Positions 38,768-51,429 of a DNA stretch of 64,000 nucleotides are shown here, in pieces. Position numbers and translations under genes: made by a program. This DNA is from Phaseolus vulgaris. Its lineage: Eukaryota > Streptophyta > Magnoliopsida > Fabales > Fabaceae. The notes beneath the pieces are model-generated. The model saw nothing but the letters and a program-made list of their open reading frames with translations. It made no database searches and was not told where the DNA came from. Position 1 is the first letter of the stretch; each line of letters opens with the position of its first letter. The stretch covers positions 47,028,672 through 47,092,671 of the forward strand of contig NC_023759.2 of assembly GCF_000499845.2 (NCBI RefSeq), in the 5' to 3' direction.

Positions 38768-40112
38768 ATGGATAATAATAAGGAGACGATGATGATGACG
38801 ATGATGATGGGTGTGAAGAAGAAGGAGGATCATGCCATAGGGTCTTCGTCCTTCCATTGTAATTATCCATTCCTTGATTTCTCTGAGGAAAAGAGCTCTT
38901 TAGGGTTTATGGAGTTGTTGGGTGTGCAAGAATATAGTCCTCTGCTTGATTTGCCTTTAGGGTCCAACATGGCAGTGCCTCAAACCTCCGATCTTAAGGA
39001 ACCACCTCAGACTAAGAAAGATTGGTCCGAGGTAACCAACCAGCAACCTGCGACTCCGAACTCTTCATCCATTTCCTCCTTGTCCAGTGAGGCTCTCAAC
39101 GATGAGCAACAGAATAGAACTGTAGACCAAACACATGATGAACACCAAAAGACAAAGGAACAGTAGGTTTCTTTCTCTAATTTTCTCTCACTTTTTAAAT
39201 TTTGTTTTTTACTCCATTTGGTGTAGTTATTTGGTTATTTAAGCCTGGGATTGATGTTTTTATTTTTTCATCTTTGGTGTTTGAATGGCTGATGGGACAT
39301 CGGAGGAACAAAAACCTTGGGGCGGTTGAGTGTAAAATACGTATTTGATAATCCAATTAGGGGTAGGGAATGAATAAGACGGGGTGATGAGTATTTGTTT
39401 TTTATAATATTTTGTGATCGTTTGTTAAGCGAGAAATAGTGGTACGTTTGATTTATTTAATGTTTGGAAGATTCTAAGAAGATTTGATGGTGTTTTTCTG
39501 GGATGGGTTTAGGTTGAAGGCTAAGAAGACAAATCAGAAGAGACAGAGAGAACCGAGATTCGCGTTCATGACGAAAAGCGAGGTGGATCATCTGGAAGAT
39601 GGGTACAGATGGAGAAAGTACGGTCAAAAAGCTGTGAAAAACAGCCCCTTTCCCAGGTAACAACACTTTAACTCATTCTGCAATACACGCTTTGCTTCCT
39701 TCCTTCCTTCACCTTTTCACTTTCGGTTCAATTTTAAAAGTGAATTAAACGCTCTTAACATTGGAACAGGAGCTACTATCGTTGCACCAGTGTTTCGTGC
39801 AATGTGAAGAAACGCGTGGAGCGATCTTTTACCGACCCAAGCATTGTGGTGACAACCTACGAAGGCCAACACACTCATCCAAGCCCAGTTTTGGGTCGCT
39901 CTAACAACTTTGGTTCGCTAATGTCTGGATCTGAGAACTACATGTCCCAGTATTATCAGCAGCACCATCAACAGCAACTCCATGTCGATGCATTGTCTTC
40001 TTTGGGTTTCCTCTCTCCAAAGAATGTCACTTTTCCTCAAGAGACTGCGTTGTTGAGTGACTATGGGCGTCTTCAAGATGCTGTTCCTTCACATATGTTT
40101 AAACAAGACTAG
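38768..40112 (+). CDS. Group IIc WRKY transcription factor (WRKY23/WRKY68-like)
   Basis: Three exons, 38768-39162, 39513-39656 and 39770-40112, encode 293 residues. The single WRKY domain has WRKYGQK at 165-171 and a zinc finger C185-X4-C190-X23-H214-X-H216, the group IIc pattern. A phase-2 intron splits the Arg codon of PFPR, as is usual for this class. The N-terminus has the SLGFMELL segment that I associate with the WRKY23/48/68 branch. A basic [12 protein letters not shown] stretch before the domain may act as a nuclear signal. The product should bind W-box DNA (TTGAC) in the nucleus. The start is the first in-frame ATG after a likely leader. In Arabidopsis the WRKY23 and WRKY68 loci lie close to Prp43-type DEAH genes, as here. 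Confidence 0.93.
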
Positions 40113-42226
40113 ATGACAATTCCATGCTGTTACTATGTGATTTCTTGTATTACTTTTTGTAGGAGAATATAGATGAGGACTCCATTGCTACACTGGAATA
40201 TATATTATATATATTTATTTAAGTTTTAGTTTTCCTTGATGGCTGGGATCAATCATGCTTGTAAAACCCACTATATCTTTATTCACGTATATGATATATA
40301 GATAGGGCCTTGGCATGATATATGAGCGTAACATGATGGATTTTGATCCGGTGCAGGGACTGCTATCTCGTTGACGTGTCTTGGGATATAGTTTCCTGTT
40401 TCCATCCAATATCTTATATTTAATAGATAGAAAATAAATACAAGGACAAATAAGAGGATCCGTTGGTGGATTGGACTGTGGGTGAAAATGATAACAAAAC
40501 AAAATAAAAAGAAGGCAAATAGGTCTCTATCCTCCTTTTAATCGTGAGATTCTGACCCATCGTTTGTCTTGTGTTTTTGTTTCTTTTTGTTGAGGGAATG
40601 TGCGTTCGTATCACTGGCACCACATTGTAGATTTATTAGGCTTAGGTTTTCGATAGGGAATAATTGGGGTGCAAGTTTGCTTGCCATGTTTGGCCCTGTA
40701 GTCCACGGAAAAGGAAATTGTAGGGAAATTTTCTTGTATCTTGAAGGATACAGTGGTGAGAGGTCTGACCCAATATGTGACGAGGTAATAAATAGGAAGA
40801 GTAGTTCAACCATTGAGAATTCGATTTAACCTCATTGAGTAAGTTCTGCTTGCCATGTAATCCATTCATGGATTTGATTCCTTGCAGATGTAAAAGAGGG
40901 TGAAATTAAAAGCACGAGAAGTAAAGCAAAGAAAAAAATTGAACAAGGATTACATTAAAAGCGGGATCTGCTTTCTACGATGGAATAGATTTTCATAATG
41001 ACTAGTTTTAGCTTAATCTGTGAGGGCACCATAATAACTGGTGTCGTATTCTTTCATAAGTTTGGTTGAGTAGAGCAGGTGAGGCACTGGTCTAAGAGAA
41101 TAATTGTAAGTTAATATAGGCATAGACCAACGCGCACTAAGAGGATGCATATGATACGCCACCATCAAAGAGCCACTGGGCCCCCGCTATTCCTTCCCAT
41201 TATACGCTCCCTCTCCATTATCTGACCAATACATTGCATCGAATTAGAACTCTTCAATTCAGAAAGAACAGGGAATAATTTACCAACCCACATTGAATTG
41301 CTCAGCCACTTATTGTGCCAAGATGGCCTTTTAATTTACCTATCTTCTATTACTTTACTCCCAGACAAATAAATTACTGGAAAACGATCCTGCCGGCTTC
41401 AGAACCATATCAAACTTTGATAAAAACACAATTTCAAGAGTTATCCATTTGACTTAAATGTCATTATTTCTGGGACTCCACGGGAACCTCTACAGTCACC
41501 AGAATCCAGGACAACGATGAAAGGTAACACGAAGTGAATGAGACGGGCAATTGGGTACACCATTTAGCACATGGCACCACTGCAGCAGAAAAGGCCATCA
41601 TATTCATGTTCAATTACAATATCCAACAATAATTATTAGGACGCGTTGAAAACTTACAAGTAAACTATGTGGTACCCGTTCTGAATTTTGCAGTCCATAC
41701 AGTGGCTGTGGAGCCACATTTCTTATCAAGCTCCCTACTAGGCTTTAATCAATCTCCCGTTCCTCTCACTCACAGGAAATATAGGGACATAAAACTCCGA
41801 AAATGAGACTCCATGGCATCCCCAAATCACAAAAGTCTGGCGGGTATCATTAACATTTCAAACTGTGGATTTCTCGTTCTGGTAGCGCGTTTTACAGTCA
41901 TGAGATTTTCCTAGCTCCCAAAAGTTAAAATTTCAACCTACTTTGCCTCTCAACAAAACCAAAGACATTCTATAATCTAGATATATACTTAGAAGTACTT
42001 ACCTAGATTGTATACCTTTCAGACTCACTCTATAATGAGCGGTTAGGAAATTAGCAAATTTCCCATTTACAGACTAGCAATAGCCATTGAAATAAATAAA
42101 TGAGGCAATACGAATACGTAACCTCATGATTAAACGTTAGGCTGCTTTTAAAGCAATTTGAAGGTCATTATATAATAATTGTGAACAATATGTGATTTCA
42201 GTTGCCTAAGAACAATAAGATGAAAT
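40113..42226. other. Convergent intergenic region, WRKY and FCA-like 3' ends
   Basis: The two genes converge here. The segment probably contains both 3' UTRs. It is richer in GC than most spacers in the window, but open frames such as 40569-40829 show no motif. I see no RNA gene. Confidence 0.4.
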
Positions 42227-45200
42227 TTATGCAACAACAGGACTTGTATCTGACTGTCTGTGGTCATGATTTGTTTCCTGCAAAACTACAGAATGTTAGA
42301 TTACTTTACAAACAATTAGGGGTTGAAATTTAACCATGTTTATTGGTCAGGATTTTATTTTATTTTGCTGAACTTGTTATAGGATAAATACATCTGAGAA
42401 TGCACCTTTTGTTTTTCAGCAACTTGTTGAGAGGAACATGACGATAATTGTGAGAGACTGCAGCAATTATCTTCCTGCTCCGGAAGCTTCTGAGATTCTT
42501 TCTCGTCCAAGACATACTCTTCAGGCTTCTCCCACTGCTTCAAGAGTAACCATCACACACCAAAGTAACAGAAATCCAAAACAGATTGTATGAACAAAGA
42601 TCAAACAGTTGAAACATTACTCTGCTTTCACAAGTGACACAGTTGTAGTAGTACTTAACACCATCGGGGCAGTAGTGCTCACTCCAGTCATACTCGGGAA
42701 AATCTTCATCTTGGGGACTTGAAGGCATATCAGGTGGGGTATTGCCAGCAGCTGTACTAGGGTTGCTTCCAGTCTGACTAGCCAGCTGGGAGAACAATAA
42801 AGTGAGAAAACTATTGCAGTCTTCCAATAAAGGTGCTTCAACAGTAATTTGCCACATTAAATAATGTATTTAATGGTCAGAGGTTCATAAAAATGCCGTA
42901 CATAAAAAAATGAATGGCATGATCTGTATTTTGCCATTACTTATAACAAAGAAACAGACTCTCCTAATACCATTCTTCTAATATATAAATAACAACATAA
43001 TTCTTATATGGGGATCCCAAATTTACTAGAAATATGATCAAATTATAATATAGAAGTGGATGCAAATCCACCTTACAAGCCTGTTTAATGAATTTGAATT
43101 AGACTTAAAGTTCCTTTTCAAAGATAGTATCAAAGTCTAATCTAACAAGATTGGTCATTGGTTGGACCAATCATGCCACCTGCTAAGTCCTCAGTGTGAA
43201 GGGTTGTGTAGGAGATCTCAAATATACTGAAGATATTAATCAAATTATAATATATAAGTGAATGTAATCTTCACCTAACAAGCCGATTTTGTAATGTTGA
43301 ATTAGGATTAAAATTTACTTTCTAAGACTTATCTTCCTAGGTGAGGTTGGTAACATAGATTGCACGACATAATTGGGTTCAACTACAGATAAAATTTTCA
43401 GAGATATTATTGATCATGTGATCCCTCTTGAAAATTTTCTCTTATATCCTTAGTTTCCCTCTTGACCTTTTTACAAGACTAGAATCATCCTAAATTATAA
43501 CAATGCATAATTCAATTGAAAGACACAAACAAAAAAGTTAATAATTTAAATACTTCAAATAGGAGGACAGAGAGGTACCCAAGAAATTCATGACTTCTCA
43601 AAGTATTAAATTTATAACAGAAAAAGATTGCAAATGTTTCTGGAAGAACTAAAAATACAATTTGAAGATGAAAGGCAGTTATGGTTAAGTACAAACATAC
43701 ACCCAAGAGTAAAATTTTCTCTTATATCCTTAGTTTCCCTCTTGACCTTTTTACAAGACTAAAACCATCCTAAATTATAACAATGCATAATTCAATTGAA
43801 AGACACAAACAAAAAAGTTAACAATTTAAATACTTCAAATAGGAGGACAGAGAAGCACCCAAGAAATTCATGACTTCTCAAAGTATTAAATTTATAACAG
43901 AAAAAGATTGCAAATGTTTCTGGGAGAACTAAAAATACAATTTGAAGATGAAAGGCAGTTATGGTTAAGTACAAACATACACCCAAGAGTAAAATTTTCT
44001 CTTATATCCTTAGTTTCCCTCTTGACCTTTTTACAAGACTAAAATCATCCTAAATTATAACAATGCATAATTCAATTGAAAGACACAAACAAAAAAGTTA
44101 ACAATTTAAATACTTCAAATAGGAGGACAGAGAAGCACCCAAGAAATTCATGACTTCTCAAAGTATTAAATTTATAACAGCAAAAGATTGCAAATGTTTC
44201 TGGGAGAACTAAAAATATAATTTGAAGATGAAAGGTAGTTATGGTTAAGTACAAACATATACCCAAGAGTACAATAGATAATAATATCAATTCAACAACA
44301 CCAATCCACCTCTACAATAACAGAAATTTACTTACGTCACAACCAAAATTTCCCTAAAAAAGAGACTTATAATGATCAATGCATTATTACCTGCTAGTAA
44401 CTAACCTGTGAACTAAGGTGCTGCTCTATATTTTGAACTGATGAATCTGCGGGATGTGATTGTCTCTGCCCCTCAGTAATAAATGGCTGAGAAGGCAATT
44501 TTGGAGCTTGAATTGACCCGAAAGGCAACTGTGAATGCAATTGTTGGGGGGGGAATGCATGTTGTACCACAGCACCAGCTTCCCAGTTTTGCATATGAGT
44601 AGTAACTTGTGGGTGTGCAATTGAGGAATGATGCGGGGCAATAGGCAAAATATTTCCTCCGTAATTGGAATCACCAAAATTTGGTAGTGGCCTGTGAAAA
44701 TACAATAATTTGCAATTTATTTAGCATGTCATGTGTTTGTAATTAATATAGATGAAGAGGGCAAATGAAGCGAAACAAACCATACTGCTGGTTCTTGAGA
44801 ACAGGGTCCAAAATTCGCATTCACAGATGAAAAGTTGCTCCTGAAGAAATATGCACAGGAAAGGACATGAATACAATTCCTAAAATTTTCTCCTGGTTGA
44901 ACAACAAAGGGAAACCAATTCATAGTTGAATGATCTGACTTGGGTTGAACAACAATAGAGTTCAAAACCACTTTTATAAAAGAACTTCTTTTCATAAATA
45001 TGAATAATATATTAAAAGCATAACACTTCAATACCACTTAGTAAGGTTTGCACATAAGAACACTGTTAGAATCCAATTGCAAGGTATGTGGTTGAAATTT
45101 GAATCCCACGTTCTATGTATTATGGGATTCTAGATAGTGTCCAAAAAACCCTCGAGACCAGTTTCAAACCAGTTAAGAATTGATTAAGCCATCAAACATG

Positions 45201-46167
45201 TTTTAATTTGACCAGTTTAGACAAAACCAACCAATTCAGATTGTTATTGACTTGTTATAAGATATTAACCAGTTTACAGTTCATCTTGGCCACTTTACCA
45301 GTCTAATCTAGCCTGGCTTGCACAAGACAATATGCATCCTTAAACAGTTAGGACAACGCATGAATGCAACATTTTATTTTCAATTCAAATACTAAGTAAA
45401 GACTCATTGCCACTTAGCCAAGAAAATAAATTTGCTGAACTGAAAAGTCCCCTTCCCTCTAGAAAAAAAAATATATAAATAAAAATGAAAAATCGTACCA
45501 TGTCAATCTACTTGCTAACTTGAGATGCATTATTAATTTATTAATAATAAATATTGTAATAAACATACTTATATAAAAGATAAATGGGTGAGAAAGTAAA
45601 ACCTTGACTCTCCTGTCCTAGGTTTCTTAGGATCCGCAAAACGAACAATTAATGGATGATCACAACCCTAGGTGATTAAAAAATAAGACTTTAGTTAACA
45701 ATTGAAAGTGGACAGAGTATGTATAAATTAAATAAATAAATTAGCTTTACTCTCATCGTGAAGGTTCTATTCAGTCCTTTGATTGCAGCTAATGCCATTT
45801 CTCTATTAGAAAACTTGACAAAAGCATATCCTAGAAAAATGCAACCACAAGACAAGTTAGGTGAAAATGAAAACCATGAATAATAAATTGGTGACATAAA
45901 TTAAATACAAGACTGGGTGCTAAAAGCAATCATAGCTAAAAATCCAAATGGTCCATTGGGGATTGACATGGTCCTCTCTCTATATGTATAGATATCCAAA
46001 TATTGAGTAATTTTATGATAGAACTGGTCTAGAAATATGAATAAAAAATATTTATGGCAACAGATAGTCTCTGCTCAGTATCAAGGACATACAAAACAAA
46101 GACCAAGAAAGACACAATGGTATTCTCCGCATCCCCAGTCTTCATATAGTTGAGACACCTGGACTCT

Positions 46168-46199
<32 letters not shown>

Positions 46200-49100
46200 T
46201 GCACTCCAAAATCCAAGGATTGCTCTTTTCTTTCCCTCCTATTATTAACATTTTTCTATTCCTCTCTAACTAATTTTCTCTTACGAAGCAATTAACTCGT
46301 ATCTCCTAACATTTAAGATTTTAATTGTACGCTTCTTGAAGCAAATCCTGGTTCGGTGAGATTTGACAAAGATAGGAAGAGTTCAATTTCACCCACTGCC
46401 TCTCACTCTCTCTTAGTTTTTATTCTAGGTCAGTCTACAACTTCTTTTGTTGGCTAAGAAATAAAAGACAATCAAATACATGTCATTCCTCAAAATATAT
46501 TGTAAGAAATACACTCCATGACAAGAGCATGGACCAACCACGACTGGTCGCAATGAAGATATCTTCTACATATCCATAAGGGGAAAATATCTGCACAGAA
46601 TAAAATATGCAAGACTCAGAAACACAACATGAATATAATAGCCTGCAGATTATAAAGAATATTCCACAATACTATACCATAGCAAAATGCAAGGCTACCA
46701 TAATAAATAAATAAAAATTATCATACCAACCCATTTAAACTAAATTAGGCTGCAAACAGTTACATAATGTACCTGTTGGTAACTAACAGTTTTTGCTAGC
46801 CATTTGCCACATACCAGCATCATGAGAAGTGTCCACATGATAACCAATATTTTTTTGTATCTAATATCTAGATCTGTTCAAATTTAATAGGAGCCACTAG
46901 GGCAATATTTCCATCCAGCCAACCTAGGGAGTGGATCTAGATACATTTCTACAAACAAACTACAATTAGCTTATCCTTCAGCAAAATACAAACCCATGGA
47001 TGCAATCATTGGCATGAAAAAATGTAAAAAGTAATTTTCGGCAGATGCTAAAATATATATGGATGAAAAGAATATGAATGGCGAAACATACTTCTTCAAT
47101 ATCCTTTTTTGTAGCCTCTTTGTTGAAGCAACTAACAAAAACTTTATCTGCCACAACTGAAAACATAGAAACGAAACAAAAAATACAACAGGAAGTAGTC
47201 AGTTGGGCACTAAAGAATAAAATATTATATTAGACAATCATATATTGAAGTAGTAGGCCATGGATATCCTGTAAAAAAGCTCAGAGGTTTGCCTTCTAAA
47301 GGATCTTTCTTTTCCACGTTACGGGAGAACCCTCGAACCCCTAGAAAAAGAAAATAAAAAGGTTCACATAAATTAAACACAAAAGAGTGTAATTCTTTAA
47401 ACTACTCATTACTTGCTGGAGAAAGCAAACCATGTTCTGTGCCACGTTCTCACCAACCAAACTTAAAATATTAACATAATAGAATGAACTCTTAGAAATA
47501 TTAAATTAAAAATCACATACTAATAAGAAGGGCTTATCTAAAGCATCCAAATTAATTTCTGCATAATATTTAAACCTCATCTTTAAAGCTGCTCACACCA
47601 CAAATACAAAAAATGGCAAAGTAGTTTATTCTCTCAAATAACCCCAGCAAAGAATTTTTCTTCTTAAACTAAAGATATGATTGGAAGAGATAGAGTACAC
47701 TGCTCCCAACTTCCTTGAATTTTTTGTCATTATTTCTCAAAACTTCCCTCTATTTTGAAAAGCTGCAGAAACTTCGCCAAACATAGCACACGTCAGGGAA
47801 ACTTGTGGGAAAATCAAGAAATTCAAAGAAGGTGAGAGCATTGCATAGTATACATAGTATATATGTGTAGTGTAGGTAGGAAAGATACAGGAAGATACAA
47901 ACCGAGAAGAAATAAAGTATAAATATGCATTGTTTGAAAGGGCAGAAATACAAAGAAAAGAAACACACAAAAATCTATCCACTTGTTTGGATGGGTGGAA
48001 ATAAATAAAATATATAAAAAATATATTATACAATAAAAGGAACAAACTTCTACCCAATTAATTTTTCTTGAAACAAAATTGCGTATTACTACACACACAC
48101 ACACACACACATATGTATATTAAAATAGAGCAGGATGTACCATAAATCATCTCCAAATCATGGCAAATAGGGAAAGAATCAAGGTTATCAAATTGAGATT
48201 TCAGTTGCTAATTGTTTGAGCAACTTTGCAACAAGAATCATAATTATGTATCAAATATTTAGGTACAATGAAAAATTACTTTGAAAATATCATGTGCTCA
48301 ATGAAAACCATTTAATTTACAAATAGTTAAAATAACTTAAGCAGAAGTCCTACAAAACATAACCATTAGTTATATTATATCTAAGTCTGTGAAGTCTTTA
48401 TTTTAGAATAATGGAAATGAAACAATTAAATAGCCAAATAAAGTATATTCATTGAATGAGTATCCCACAGGCTCTTTCTTTCAAATTCCTTTTCTTATAA
48501 AAAATTAAACTCACTAACTTCTTAATTTTTTTCATGAAAATTGGTGAAAAAAAAAGCATATGAATTGTTGAATCGATTTGAAATTACATAAATTTATTAA
48601 TGTATCATAGCATGCAAAGTCATTTAAGATTCATTTTGTGATACAAATCGATAGATAGTCAAAACATATTGAATTGTAAGATTTGAATGTTGAATAGTAA
48701 GATTCTAATAACTAGAAAGATTTCTTAAATGGTGGGGTCCATAGAATTTAGTAACTTCTCTTCCCTATTTCTCCTCTAACCAAACAAGTTAAAGCTACAC
48801 AGTCTCTCTCATTTCTCAACCTCATCCTAAATTAATCAATCCAAAAGACAGTGTTCAACTTCGAGAGTAAGAATACTATGTATTCTAGTATTCAAAATTT
48901 CGCCTTTCAAACTTACTCTTTGAAAGGAAACTGGCAGGAACAACCAAGAAAACAATACACACTTCCACATCAATCAGCACGTATTGGCAGGCAGCAATAA
49001 GTATAGCAGCTTAATATCACTTTTTATTGGTCACTGAGGATTTAGCAGCTTTAATTTAGATAATTTTATCATGATTTTAATAATCTTTTCAAGACCGGGA

Positions 49101-50748
49101 GTTGACAACTACATCATGGCGCACATACAGAATCCATAACATAATAAACTGTCAAACTGTCCTGATTACTAATTTTCAAAATTTCAAAAATTTAATTAGG
49201 ATTTAGGGTATGCAAACAGCTAGATTCATAATCAGCTAAGGAACCTGACTAAGACATAGCAGTACAGAACTTAATAAACAGGTTCAAAAGGACAAAAATT
49301 ACCAAGTCGTTCAAGTTCTCGATCAGCAAATTTGACAACAACGGGATATGATTCCTAGGAAATGTAAATATGTTAAATAATAAAGACAAGTTTAGATTGA
49401 TGAAATGAATAGCAAAGAGGAGGTTTAACCCAACCATCATAGGTTGTTCTTACCCCAACAAATGTATATTGATTGTTTAAAGCCTTGATAGCCCTGTCAG
49501 CATCATCAAATGTTGAATATTTCACAAAACAACTTCCTGCATAGGTTTAACATATTTAGACTAGTGTTAATACTTGTAGATATAATATCGAACATATTAT
49601 ATATACGAATGCAAGACTCAAATTAAATTCACTACTCTTCACAGTCCTTGGAAGGCCAAACCGCACAAACTGTGTATGATACAAATAACAGTTACTACAG
49701 ATACCTTGGCGTACACCTGTTCTCTTGTCTTTTAAAAGAACAACCTCAACAATAGTTCCATGTTCTTCAAATACAGGACGGATCTGGAATGGGATTACAA
49801 AAATGAGAAGTGATAGAAGAGTAAGAGCTACAATAAAAACAAAAAGAAAAAGAAGAAAAAATATTAAACAAATATAACATCACACATTCTGCTAAAATAT
49901 GCATGATAAAAATGTCTAAAGATAACTCAATAAATAAAACCATCTCTTTTGATGAGGAGATGGAATACAAGGAGAACCACCTTAAACATCACAATATCTC
50001 TTACCAACTGACATCCTAATTACCCACCAAGAGTATCACTGTTGCTTACTCTTGGAACGTGGATTACACTAACAATTACAGCAAATTTGGTGTAGAAAAT
50101 GGATTTTCAATGACATTTGTTATAATTTCAAATTACTATTATGCTTAGAGCATGAAATGGATTACAACTGTAACAAGCTGAAGATAAATAAGGTGATGAA
50201 ACAAAATCAGTTTATTCACCGATTTCAGAAAATAGATACAGGGATAAAATGACCATTTCCATTACTAAGTAGTGTGAATTAACTACTAATGTACTACATG
50301 CATACTCTTCTATTATATCCACAAATTAAAACCCAACACGAGGGTGAGAGGATTAACGTTTCATGTGAAATAGACTTACCTCAGCCTCCGTGGCAGTTCT
50401 CGGAACAGGAGCAACATAAAGTTTTACATTACTCGGACTGTCCACTCGATCTGCGAGAACGAAATAGCGTAACTAAGGAAGCTAACGCCTAATAAACTAA
50501 AATGGAAACGCTATTGAGCGTGTAATTAAAGGAGTTGTGAGAAAAATCGTAGTACCTGGAGAAGTTCCTTGGTTGGAGTGGTGCCAGGGGCGTTTGCGGA
50601 GAGGGCGAGGAACGGGATGGTTGAGAGCGTATCCAGAATCGAGGGGTTGGGAGTGGTTGAAGCCGTTGCCATTGTCGTGAGAATGAGGGTTTGGAGGGTC
50701 TCCGTTGAAATTGAGCCTCTGCTCCATCTGCTCCTTCGGAATCTCCAT
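42227..50748 (-). CDS. FCA-like RNA-binding protein (two RRMs, WW domain)
   Basis: Fifteen exons on the minus strand: 50748-50556, 50450-50380, 49783-49705, 49536-49454, 49354-49303, 47340-47293, 47156-47092, 46590-46539, 45830-45751, 45667-45603, 44840-44781, 44691-44406, 42785-42621, 42534-42406 and 42277-42227. Together they give 492 residues in one unbroken frame. RRM1 (about 71-150) has KLYVAPVPRTAT and CFVKYST. RRM2 (about 178-255) has KVFVSCFNKEAT and YAFVKFSN. A WW domain spans about 412-436 (DWSEHY...YYYN...WEKPEE). This is the layout of FCA, the flowering regulator that promotes proximal polyadenylation of FLC and binds FY through its WW domain. The product is shorter than Arabidopsis FCA (747 residues) and diverged, so it is probably a paralogue with uncertain function. 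The intron after exon 6 needs a GC donor. RRM2 is about five residues short between beta-2 and beta-3. Confidence 0.9.
43010..43365. repeat. Two diverged copies of a legume-type dispersed repeat in an FCA-like intron
   Basis: Two segments (about 43010-43150 and 43205-43365) share the order CAAATTATAATATA, AAGTG, CACCT, ACAAGCC and GAATTAG. The pattern resembles a dispersed repeat I recall as abundant in bean-family genomes. No coding content. Confidence 0.5.
43431..44270. repeat. Three tandem copies of a 280-bp unit in an FCA-like intron
   Basis: Units at 43431-43710, 43711-43990 and 43991-44270 each start AAAATTTTCTCTTATATCC and are almost identical, with an exact 280-base period. They lie in the intron between exons 12 and 13. 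The 64-72-codon minus-strand frames repeated in each unit follow from the repetition and do not look like genes. Confidence 0.97.
46169..46198. repeat. C20-A10 homopolymer block in an FCA-like intron
   Basis: Twenty C are followed directly by about ten A. The gene runs on the minus strand, so the transcript would carry U10 followed by G20. Confidence 0.9.
48091..48110. repeat. (AC)n microsatellite
   Basis: Ten AC dinucleotides in the long intron between exons 5 and 6 of the FCA-like gene. Confidence 0.95.
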
Positions 50749-50990
50749 CTTCGCACAATTAACTCCAGATTGAAGAAGAAGTAGCAGGCCTTCTATGCCC
50801 TTTTTCTTTGCTTCCTCTTCTTCTGCTTAACGTTATGTGCTTTGTTCTCCTTTCCAAGCAATTCTCAGATAATCAATGATCAGGGTTTAGCATTTTTTTT
50901 AATAAAGAAAATTTAAATTACTTTTATTTTGTTCAGGATTACTCTTGTTTTGTATTTATTTAAAAATAAATAAATTATTAATTTAAAAAT

Positions 50991-51429
50991 TTGTATTTGT
51001 TAGTAACTAAAAATGTTTTGTCACAAGAAACTAATTTTCTTCAAAATTTGAAGGAACCACCCTAAATTAACCTCCAATTTCAAAATAAAAATATAATTAA
51101 ACCATAAAATAATACCAAGATTAATAATTAATAATAATAATTTGTCCCTTTTTCCCAATACCTTATCTGCAATAAATTAATATATGTATTTATAGAATAA
51201 ATAAAGATACTTATTTTAGGGTTTAGGGTTAATTGGAATAATAATTTATTGTAGATAAGGTATTGGAAAAAAAGGACAAATTATTATTATTAATTATTAA
51301 TGTTAGTATTATTTTATGGTTTAATTATATTTTATTGTGAAATTCGAGGTTAATTTAGGGTTTTTCCTTCAAATCTTGAAGAAAAATAGTTTCTTATGAC
51401 AAAACATTTTTAGTTACTAACAAATACAA
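50991..51429. mobile_element. Hairpin MITE with 188-bp inverted arms
   Basis: The left arm 50991-51178 is the reverse complement of the right arm 51243-51429 with few mismatches; the loop is 64 bp. The ends read TTGTATTTGTTAGTAACT. There is no coding capacity. The loop contains two TTTAGGG units (51215-51228). Arm length suggests a Mutator-type or foldback MITE, but no target duplication could be fixed. It lies between the FCA-like gene's 5' end and the zinc-knuckle gene. Confidence 0.85.

Noticed and set aside
40569..40829. 86-codon frame between the WRKY and FCA-like genes
   Set aside because: No motif, no splice context, overlaps open frames on the other strand.
43512..44290. Three similar small minus-strand frames with hydrophobic segments
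   Set aside because: They recur only because the 280-bp intronic unit is triplicated, and they lie inside an intron.
47737..48110. Overlapping minus-strand frames rich in Phe, Tyr and Cys
   Set aside because: They fall in the long intron 5 of the FCA-like gene and follow its AT-rich and (AC)n composition.
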